DNA from: Paratrimastix pyriformis
Lineage: Eukaryota > Preaxostyla > Paratrimastigidae
Length of the DNA: 64,000 nt
Direction: 5' to 3'
NCBI GenBank assembly: GCA_027972325.1
Contig: JAPMOS010000027.1
Coordinates: 124,001-188,000, forward strand
The notes under the pieces are model-generated. The model searched no databases, was not told the DNA's origin, and worked only from the letters and a program-made list of their open reading frames with translations. Positions 56,201 to 64,000 of the stretch are shown here, piece by piece. The position numbers and the translations under genes are program-made. Each line of letters opens with the position of its first letter. Position 1 is the first letter of the stretch.

Positions 56201-57221
56201 TCCGGCTGAGCCTGGCCTACGGGCTGGTCTGCCCCGAGACGGCCTTCCTGGCCATCGACGAGCGCGAGTTCAACCCCGAGGCCGCCCCCACGGGGGCCAG
56301 CCAGCACGTCTCGATCGGGGTCGACGGCAAGACTTCCACCGTCCAAGAGTCTGCGCCCCCTGCCCGTCCCCTGGGTGCCGTTCGGCCCACCACTTTCCCC
56401 GCCCTGGCCCAACCCAACCCAACCCACCCCAATCCAACCCCGGGTCGCATGCCGTCTCACCTCCCGTACTGTCCCCTCCGCCCCCCACGCTCAGCCACAC
56501 CGCCCCGTACCAGCCCCCCGCCCACCCGATCTTCCCGCCGGGCTACCGCCACGTCCGCATGGCCGGGTCCGCTCCCTGCCCGCCCTTCCGCCCTCCTGAG
56601 CGATTCCTGACCTGCGCCCCCCATGACCCACGCCCCTCTTGGCCCGTGGGCCCCTCTGCGGCGGCTTTCTCGCAGGATCGTCGCCGCTCCGCTGATCGCC
56701 CCCACCGCTATCCCCTCGCCATGGGGGGCCGGGGCGGCTGTGCCACCCGGAACGGCTTTGGCGGCGCCCGGGGCGGCCGGGGCGGCGCCCATGAAGGCGG
56801 CCATGGCCATGCCGTCCGTACCGCCCATCCTGCCCTGCCACTGCCACTGCCACTGCCACTGCCTCTGCCTCTGCCTCTGCCTCTGCCCCCCCCCCCCCCC
56901 CCCCCCCCACGCCCCCTCCACGCCCTGCCCACCACACGTTCTTGCCGACTGCGAGCTGCCCGCTGCTCGCCCTTTCCCGCCACCGCTCGGGCCTCCCCTC
57001 AGGGCTGTTGGCGGTGGGATGTGTGGCGGCACTCGGGCCTCTGCTCTGCTCAGCAGCCGGAGGAGCCGAGACGCCCCGCTGATGTCCTCCCTCTCCGCGG
57101 CCCCGATGTCCGCGGCCTCCTCGATGATGCCCGTCGCCCGCCCGGCGGCCATGCGCGAGTCCGCCCGCAAGTGCAAACGCTCCGCCGACAGGTCCGTCCG
57201 GCCGCCCATCCGTTCATGTGG

Positions 57222-57268
<47 letters not shown>

Positions 57269-58269
57269 TCATAACGCCTCCCTGCCTGCCTTCATAACGC
57301 CTCCCTGCCTGCCTTCATAACGCCTCCCTGCCTGCCTTCATAACGCCTCCCTGCCTGCCTTCATAACGCCTCCCTGCCTGCCTTCATAACGCCTCCCTGC
57401 CTGCCCGCTCGGACAGCGCCGTGCACATGCGCTTCAGCGACGTGCGGGCCGAGGAGGAATGCCGGGACCGGGACCGGGACCGGGAGCGCAGCCGCAGCCG
57501 GGGCGCCTCCGCCTCCGCCTCGGAGGACGACGAGGACATTGCCGACGAGCTGTCTGCAGGCGCCGCCCCGATGGCCCTCGAGGCGGCCCGCGGCCCCGCC
57601 CCGCCGGTGGCAGCGGCAGCGGCAGCGGCAACCATGGTCCGCGGCCCCGCCCGCCCCGCCTGCCCAATCCGCCGCCGGTCGCCTCGGGTGGGACACTGGC
57701 GGGCCTCGGGTGGCCCGTTGGTCTCACAAGACCTGCTGTACCGCCCGGTTCCCTTCCCCGCCCAGAACGGCCCCGCCCAGAACGGCCCCGCCCCGTCCCC
57801 ATCAGGCCCCGTCCCCGAGGGCCTCCCCGGCATCATCCGGCTGCGGGTCGAGCCCCCGCGCTCCCCAGTTCCCACTCTATCTGCTCGCCACCCTGGGCTG
57901 GCCCTTCCTCCTGGCTTGCTTCCATTCCCATTCCCATTCCCATCCCCCTCGCCTCTGTCCCCAGACGGCCCTGGGCTTCTGGGAGTGGACGGCCGCCCTT
58001 GCGGGGGTGTTGCACAGCAGCCTGGATGCCCTGGCGGCCGTGGCTGCGGGCTGGCCCGAGGCGGGGCCCCTCCCGAGGCCGACCGGCAGCGGCTGGTGGC
58101 CACCCTGGCCGTGCTGGCCTTCCTGGCCAAGCGGTGCCCCGAGAGCCAGCCCCAGTGGCAGCTGATGGCCCGCAAGGGGCGCCAGTACTGCCGCAAGGCC
58201 CTCCAGGGGGCCGCCATCGACCCCGAGCTGGCCGCCCCATGGGCCAAGGCCCTCGAGGCCCTCTTCTGA
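53294..58269 (+). CDS. VIT and von Willebrand A domain protein (VWA5A/PARP4-like)
   Basis: VIT-vWA proteins are large adhesion or complex-scaffold proteins. The VIT domain is residues about 25-190: VTVAQFFVNTSRNPVECDYA, FPLPMGATVFKYEV, then YMLEQETETKFKASVGNLPP. The vWA domain starts where an intron with donor GTCCGC (54242) splices to give FIVDRSGSMSGGKI, the DxSxS metal site; CRFNIIGFGSST, GGTELIQPLDQ and VIFLLTDGQVNN complete it. Then VFTFGLGTDCDHDLCEGLAK and CKFVDHASDGLEAIIITQLN. The C-terminal half has ETIHRLAAHSLIASMEA, GDIVRLSLAYGLVCPETAFL and, at the end, TALGFWEWTAALAGVLHSSL and RLVATLAVLAFLAKRCPESQ, the region shared with VWA5A and PARP4. No PARP domain. About 15 exons; one frame shift near 56175. 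Confidence 0.85.
54345..54503. repeat. 15-bp repeat TGGACGTGCCCCTGCC (vWA intron)
   Basis: About ten copies inside the intron that separates the two halves of the MIDAS metal-site motif. Confidence 0.88.
55142..55247. repeat. (GATGCTGCT)n array (VIT/vWA intron)
   Basis: About 11 copies of the 9-mer. It could read as an Asp-Ala-Ala repeat, but the GTCTGT donor at about 55099 and the GTCCAG acceptor at about 55350 join flanking exons in phase, so it is intronic. Confidence 0.88.
57226..57417. repeat. CCTG microsatellite followed by 23-bp repeats (VIT/vWA intron)
   Basis: About ten CCTG units, then six copies of a 23-mer containing CTTCATAACGCCTCCCTGCC. Confidence 0.9.
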
Positions 58270-58304
58270 GGGCCCCTGCCGTGAGGAGTGTGCGGCGTTG
58301 TACA

Positions 58305-61300
58305 TCATCGGCGTGCAGGGCGGCGAGGGTCGTGGTGAGCTGTCGATATCGGCTGGGCGGATGCGCTGTTGTACATCTCGGAGCTGGGGGCGTTGGCCGG
58401 GAGGCCACCGGGCCCATGATGAAGATGAACATGATGATGATGAACATGAACATGAAGATCTGGAGGGGCAGGAAGGACGGGGGGCGAAGGGGAGGGGGAG
58501 ATTGGAAAAGGAAGGGGCGAAGGGGGGGAAGATCGAGGGCGAACGAGGCGCCTGCCAGGGCCCGCGGCCCTCAAAGGACCCGCATGGGAGGCACTGCAGA
58601 GAGACCGAGACAGCAGACGGAGGTCAAACGGTGCCCAACCGCCATGGTCAAGGGGCAGGGCAGGGAGGGGGCAGGGCAGGGAGGGGGCAGGGCAGGGCAG
58701 GGCGGGTACAGTGTAGGGCGGAGACAGGGTGGGGCGGAGACAGGGTGGGGCGGAGACAGGGTGGGGCGGGGGCGGGGCAGGCGGACCGATCATGTTGCCG
58801 ATGAAGCCCCCGATGACGATGGCAACCTGCGGCCCCACCGAACCGCCCGTCCGATGCCCATCCAGCGGCAGAGCCCAGAGCCCAGAGGAGCATGAAGTGC
58901 GGGCGGGGCGGGCGGGGCGGGGGCGCGGGCAAGGGCGGGGCGCGGGGCGGGGCGCGGGGCGGGGCGCGGGGCGGGGCGCGGGGCGGGGCGCGGGGCGGGG
59001 CGCGGGGCGGGACGGGGCGGTGCACGGACGGCCGTGACGAGCATCCGCACGAGGAACTCGCTCCCGTCGACGGTGACGAAGGAGCCGCCGCCCATCAGGG
59101 CCAGCATCCCCTTGACCCCGCTGCTCCCGGGCACAAGCATCAGCGTCCCCTGCTCGCACCCACCCCGCGGGCCCATCAGCCAGGCTCGGAGGGGGAGGGG
59201 AGGGGAGGGGAGGAGAGGAGAGGAGAGGGGGGCGATGCGGGCAGCAGGGGCGGCGGGCCCGAGTGCGGACGAGTGTGCCTGGGATGATGGAGGGCTTGCG
59301 GGTGAGGCGCGAGTAGATGTTGCAGAAGACCACCAGGGCCGACTCGGCCACGATGCTGCCCAGGCCCGAGATGGCCACGTACCGGTCCATAACGATCGAC
59401 AGGGCAACCGCGGCGCCCGCGGCGATGTTCAGCACCAGCAGCTGCCGCAGGCCAGCGTCCAACAGCACAGCCATCGAGGTCACCTGCGGCCCCCCCCGCC
59501 ACATCCCGCCCCCCGTCCCGCCCGCCCGCCAGTGGTGAGGCCGGTCATTTGCTCTCCCCTTCCTCTTGATGGGAACCCCTGGGTGGGGATGGGGGCATCC
59601 GAAGCGAGCTGCTTCTGCCAACCCCAAACCCCGAGATCGATCCACGGCGGGGGGATGGGTGGGGTGGGGGGGGTGGCCGGCGGGAGATGGCGAGGCGATG
59701 TGTGATGAGGCGGCTGAGCACAGGAGGGGACGGACGGCGATGGGGGTCGTCAGGAAGGCCCACCAGCCCGAGATGGGGATCGTCGGGGTCAGGGGCGCCA
59801 CCCGGGCCTGCCGCCACCCCCCATCACCCCATCACCCATCACCACCACCCCCCCCCCCCCCCCCCATCCGGGTCCGGGCGCCCGTCGAGAAAGCATGAAG
59901 GAAGGACACGACGTCACCATCAACCAACCGCCTTGGCGCCACGGCCCCAGACGACAGCCGCATACTGCACACACCCCGGAGGGGCACTCCCCACTCACTG
60001 CGAGGGGGTGGGGCAGGGTGGGCAGGGTGGGCAGGGGGGGGCAGGGTGGCGGACGGGGAAGAGCCTGGTGACGGATGTGCCGATGGCCAGGCCGTAGCCG
60101 AGCTCGGTGGAGATGAGCAGGGCGTAGAGCAGCTTGGACGAGCCCGCCACCACGTTGCGGGTGGCCAGGTCGGCGATCGAGTTGGTGAAGGGCAGCCCCG
60201 GCAGCGCCCAGACGATGCCCGCCAGGCAGCAGGGGCCCGCCAGGATGGGGCCGAACCACTGGGTCCCGTCGCAGATCGACACCAGCACCCCCACCTGCCC
60301 CGACCACGGCCGCCAACATGAGCCCCAGCGGGTGGAGACCAACATGAGCCCCAGCAGGTGGAGACGAACATGAGCGGGCAGCCCTGACCAAACAGCCCCC
60401 ACGGGCGGGGAGGCGGAGGCGGAGGCGAGGGCGGGAGGGGGCGCCGACCACGAGGGCCGCGACGGGCTCGAAGAGGCGCGCGAAGACGCTCACCTTGGCG
60501 GCCAGCAGCAGCAGCAGCCCCACCACAAAGCCCATCACCAGGCTGACTGCGGCCCCGCGCCACCCCGGCCATCGATCGGCACCCAACAGGAAGCCAAGCC
60601 GCCCCCCGACAGCACCCGCCCATTGGCCAGCGGATCGGATCGGGTCGGATCGGGGGGAGGGTGGGAGGGACAGCTGCTGTGCTGGCCGGGTGGGACGGGG
60701 GCCCTGCAGGGCCAAAGGGGGGGCGGGGCGCTGGGGCGGACTGATGGTCTCGACGAGGCCGCCCCCGTAGAAGAGGCTCGCGATGGCGGCGCTCTGGCCG
60801 GTCATGGCCAGCAGCAGCACCCACCACCCGTAGGGCGATTGGCTGGGGCCGCACACCCACCCGTGGCCGCCACACACCCGCCCACCCGACCACCAATCAA
60901 GGCGCATGAGGGGATACGGTGGTGGGCGGCCGCCATGGCAACAACATGCCGTGGAGGCCTGGGGGCCTGGAGGCCGGGGTGGGAGGTCGGGATGGACAGT
61001 GGGGGGATGGACACCCGACAGGGGGTGGGGGGACGGACACCCGACAGGGGGTGGGGGGACGGACACCCGACAGGGGGTGGGGGATGGACACCCGACAGGG
61101 GGTCGGCCGGGGCGCCGCGGACCGGAGGTGAATCTCCTGCAGCTTGGCCACGCCTTCCTGCAGGGAGAGCTTCCTCGAGGCGACCTGGCCCGCCCCGCCC
61201 ACACACGGACCGGGACCCACCCGAGAGATGAGCCGCCCGGGGCGTGGCGGGGCGTGGCATGGCGGGGCGGGGCGTGGTGTGGCGTGGCGGGGCGGGGCGG

Positions 61301-63713
61301 GGCGTGGTGTGGCGGGGCGGGGCGGGGCGGGGCGGGGCGGGGCGGGGCGGGGCGGGGCGGGGCGGGGCGGGGCGGGGCGGGGCGGGGCGGGGCGGGGCGG
61401 GGCGGGGCGGGGCGGGGCGGGGCGGGGCGGGGCGGGGCGGGGCGGGGCGGGGCGGGGCGGGGCGGACCTGGTCGGCGAGGGCGTCGACGGCCTCGAGCTT
61501 GGCCAGGTTGTACGACTGGCTGACCACCACCGAGCGGGTGTACGTCTTGTTGCTGTTCGGCCGGCTGTGCGTCCCGTCCCCCCAGGCCGGGGAGGGGGTG
61601 AGGTGGCGGGCGGGGTGGTGGGTGGTTGTGGTGCGGTGGGTGAGGGTGTGGCCGGCGAGGGCGGACCGGAAGGTGGCCTGGAGTTGGGTGGGCAGCCCGA
61701 AGCGCTCTGCGGGCCCCGCCAGAGAAGCCCAGGGTCGGCGGAGCAGAGGGTCGGAGGGTCGGCGGAACAGAGGGATCAGGGGGCGCCTGGGTGAGGGCCG
61801 CAGGGCAGGAGGAGGAGGAGGAGGAGGAGGGGGGGGGCAGGGGCAAGGGCCGGACTGGACACCTGGGCCATGTTCCACTCGAGCCTGTGGATGGGCACCC
61901 CGTACTCGTGCAGCCCCAGGGCCAGGGCCAGCAGAAACTCCACGATGTCGAAGAACTCGGCCTGCCGGGCGGTCCCACGAGGGAGTCATGTGAGGGCCGG
62001 GGAGAAGAAGCCGGGCAGTGGCAGTGGCAGTGGCAGTGGCAGTGGCAGTGGCAGTGGCAGTGGCAGTGGCGGCAGTGGCAGCGGCAGAGGGCGGATGGAC
62101 CTTGGAGATGGAGCCCCACGGATTGGCGGGTGAGGGGCTCGTCAGGGGCGCGCGCTCGTGCTCCGCGTGGTCGTGGTCGTGCTCCACCTCCCACTGGTCG
62201 GCGACCGGCTCCGAGAGCGGCGAGGGGGCCGCGTCATCGTCCTGCACGGCCAGCCGGACGACGGGCCCCTTGGCGGCACTCCTCGCCGTCACGGTGGACC
62301 CTGCCCCGGCCCCAGTCGTACCTGTCTCAGCCCTTCCTGACTGGTCGCCCAGGTCGGTGGCCAGGTCGGTGGCCAGGTCCAGGGGGGGCATCTCCAGGGT
62401 GACCTGGGGCGCCCCGGCCTGGCTCTGGAGGACCGTGGTGACCGTGGCCAGGGGCGAGCGGGACACCGGGACGGTCCCTGCCCCGGCCGGCGGGGGCCCC
62501 ATCAGGAGGGCCGGGTGGGGCAGACTCGGCCCGGCCAGCCGCAGGGCCCCCGAGCCCCCCGTGGGCCGCAGGGGCCCCGCCAAGGGCGACGGCTGCTGCT
62601 CGAGCGAGCTGTGTGACGAGGCCGGGCGGGGGAGGCCCGTCCCGGTGAGGTGCGAGCCGGTCTCGGCCCCCGGGAAGGAGGACTGCGCCGACGCCCCCAG
62701 AGATCACATCCGGCCGCCGCAACGGGGAGTGGTTGTGGTGAAGACGAGGGGTGGTGGAGGGGGGCCGGGGGGTGGAGGGGGACAGCGAGTGCGGGCGCCA
62801 AGGGACGCAGCCGGACGGACCTGCGAGGGGAAGACGCCGATGGGCCGCCACAGGGCCGAGGCGCCCGAGTCCTTGGCGGGCGCCATGACGGGCAGCGAGA
62901 CGGCCCCCCGAGGGGGCGGGTAGCGAGCGCCCCTGGCCGGGTTGGGCCGGCGCTGGCCGGCGCTGCTCAGGGACGGAGCCGCATCCCCGGGGGCCGTGGC
63001 CACTGAGGCGGTCTCCTGCTCGTGGGCCCGGAGGGCGGGGGGCGACGAGCGGAGCGAATGCAGAGCGGGCGATTGGGATTCGGGGGGAGGAGACGCCGAG
63101 CTGGGGGGCGAGGGCGGCGGGGCCGGGGGCGCGTGCCGGTCGAGGGTGGCGGCGGCGGCCTCCATGCCCGGGGGGGACGGAGCCGGGGTGGGGTGCAGCC
63201 GGTCGCGGGAGGCGTGGAAGAACTGGGGCATCGAGGGGCTGTGCATGACGGGGATGGACATGCCCCCGCCCAGGAAGGTCCGCGAGGGCACCCGCACCAG
63301 CAGAGGGCCCCGCGCTTTGGGGGGCCGCTTCTTCGGGGGGTGGAAGAGGGCCGGGTGGGGGTGCAGGGTGGGCGCTTGGGCGTGCGGAAGGCCAGAGGGT
63401 GTGAAAGTGACTGTATGCTGAGTCTCGTCCACTTCAGTGACCGCCGCAGGGATGGCGAGAGAACCCAAGTCGGCGTCGATGTCAAGGGGAAATCGGAGGA
63501 AGGAAGAAGATGTTATTGGCATAGAATTGGGATCTTGTTGGGAAGGTCCCACAAGATCGACCTCAGTCGGCTGTTCGGCTGCTCCTTCGGCCAGCTTCAA
63601 GATATGGCTGCAGCGGGCTCGCTCCTTCGGGGACGACGAAGCTGCGTCATCATGTCTCTTTTCCTCCAGAGGGAGTTCGATTTCCCTGCTGTGGGACGAT
63701 GTCTTGTGGTCAT
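58305..63713 (-). CDS. ThrE/DUF1212-type multi-pass transporter with long disordered N-terminus
   Basis: Belongs to the putative threonine/serine exporter superfamily (bacterial ThrE, fungal Prm10-like). The first about 330 residues are disordered (PQFFHASRDRLHPTPAPSPP). The cytosolic DUF1212 part reads LALGLHEYGVPIHRLEWNMA, FGLPTQLQATFRSALAGHT, YTRSVVVSQSYNLAKLEAVD and LQEGVAKLQEIHLR. Membrane segments follow, including AIASLFYGG, VSLVMGFVVGLLLLLAAKVS, WFGPILAGPCCLAGIVWALP, FTNSIADLATRNVVAGSSKL and LYALLISTELGYGLAIGTSV. The DUF3815-like second half has LLVLNIAAGAAVALSIVMDR, LGSIVAESALVVFCNIYSRL, GVKGMLALMGGGSFVTVDGS and VAIVIGGFIGNMIG. The last exon, after a good CTCCAG acceptor, gives a His-rich tail (LHVHVHHHHVHLHH). 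Substrate unknown. The start at 63713 is tentative. Convergent with the VIT/vWA gene, 35 bp between stops. Confidence 0.8.
58640..59020. repeat. G-rich minisatellites (ThrE-like gene introns)
   Basis: GGGCAGGGAGGGGGCAGGGC units at 58650-58700, GGGGCGGAGACAGGGT units at 58715-58770 and GGGGCGCGGGGC units at 58935-59015, all in introns near the 3' end. Confidence 0.8.
60996..61105. repeat. About 27-bp repeat with GGACACCCGACAGGGGGTGG (ThrE-like intron)
   Basis: Four to five copies. Confidence 0.85.
61235..61466. repeat. (GGGGC)n array, about 30 pure copies (ThrE-like intron)
   Basis: Degenerate GGGGCGTGGC units (61235-61315) lead into a perfect GGGGC array (61315-61465). The plus strand has strong G-quadruplex potential; the transcribed RNA is the C-rich strand. 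Confidence 0.92.
62014..62084. repeat. (GGCAGT)n array (ThrE-like intron)
   Basis: About ten hexanucleotide copies ending in GGCAGCGGCAG. Confidence 0.88.
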
Positions 63714-63894
63714 CTGGTCACTCCCGGGACAAATTTTAAGGCTCGTCGTAACAAATCTCAGCACAACACTGTGGGTCAGAACGCTCGAAATGGATGAACT
63801 GATTGTAAGTATATCGATCTCTTCATTCGTTTTACGAAGAGCTGCATATTGCATTTTTCCTTAATGCTTTTTTCCCCTCTTCCACCGCGAAAGG

Positions 63895-64000
63895 ATGGGC
63901 CTCCCGAATTTTGATGCGTACATTGATCTATTACGGGAGTCTTTTGCCTCGGGCGACACCCAGCTCCGCCTCCTCCCTGGGGCCGAAACTGAATTAACCA
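63895..64000 (+). CDS. N-terminal part of an unidentified gene (runs off the window)
   Basis: ATG at 63895 after the pyrimidine-rich CTCTTCCACCGCGAAAGG opens MGLPNFDAYIDLLRESFASG followed by DTQLRLLPGAETELT to the window edge. The AT-rich upstream 180 bp and the head-to-head arrangement with the ThrE-like gene match other gene starts here. An upstream ATG at 63791 with a GTAAGT just downstream could be a short first exon, but the phases do not join. Family not recognised from so few residues. Confidence 0.5.
   Translation, partial: MGLPNFDAYIDLLRESFASGDTQLRLLPGAETELT

Noticed and set aside
59789-62194. 801-codon open frame on the minus strand
   Set aside because: It mixes true ThrE-like exon pieces with intron arrays (Arg-Pro-Ala-Pro-Pro repeats from GGGGC). 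Read-through of introns, not a single protein; the exons are included in the ThrE-like gene.
1-64000. tRNA, rRNA or other structured RNA genes
   Set aside because: No cloverleaf with the conserved GTTCRANNC box and matching stems, and no rRNA core sequence, was noticed when reading either strand. A covariance-model scan would be decisive.

Overview
This is a stretch of nuclear DNA from a unicellular eukaryote. Genes are cut by many spliceosomal introns, there are no operons or Shine-Dalgarno sites, and TAA, TAG and TGA all end genes, so the standard code is used. Gene content points to a motile, ciliated protist: axonemal dynein intermediate chain DNAI2, a cytosolic tubulin-type carboxypeptidase, a HOOK adaptor and the SCAR/WAVE subunit BRK1. 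The DNA is very GC-rich except around gene starts, and it is packed. A GC-rich free-living flagellate such as a Preaxostyla-type excavate would fit, but the species cannot be named from the sequence alone.

Layout: 445-6215 (+) cyclic-nucleotide phosphodiesterase; 6744-7229 (-) unknown 161-aa protein; 7276-9026 (+) TTC4/Cns1 Hsp90 co-chaperone; 9286-10282 (-) ethanolamine/choline kinase; 10384-15543 (+) M14 cytosolic carboxypeptidase; 16347-17035 (+) ankyrin protein; 17323-21220 (+) huge Pro/Ala/Ser-rich protein; 21459-21781 (-) small protein; 21797-23162 (+) ADAT3; 23209-23829 (+) FAM32A; 24158-24792 (-) TMEM50; 24854-27837 (+) single-pass membrane protein with PSI domain; 28209-30941 (-) GPATCH3; 30950-31636 (+) TM2-domain protein; 32735-36327 (-) DNAI2; 36444-38254 (+) RING-H2 ligase; 38350-38694 (-) BRK1; 38743-43994 (+) HOOK; about 44450-52808 a non-LTR retrotransposon (LINE) with an internal 198-bp tandem array; 53294-58269 (+) VIT/vWA protein; 58305-63713 (-) ThrE-like (DUF1212) membrane transporter; 63895 to the end (+) the start of another gene.

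Three features run through the whole window. First, genes sit in head-to-head pairs whose start codons are often only 8-120 bp apart, so most promoters must be bidirectional. Second, introns fall into two classes: short ones of about 40-60 nt, and longer ones in the GC-rich genes that are filled with tandem repeats, a different repeat in each. Donor sites follow GTCYG rather than GTRAGT. Third, conserved exons in the GC-rich genes carry apparent one- or two-base indels at short homopolymers, which look more like long-read assembly errors than real pseudogenes; genes without such runs splice together perfectly in frame.

Functionally the window mixes cilium/cytoskeleton genes (DNAI2, carboxypeptidase, HOOK, BRK1), RNA-processing genes (ADAT3, FAM32A, GPATCH3), signalling (phosphodiesterase, RING ligase), chaperoning (TTC4), lipid synthesis (ethanolamine kinase) and membrane proteins (TMEM50, TM2, PSI protein, ThrE-like). 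Nothing suggests a co-regulated pathway cluster.
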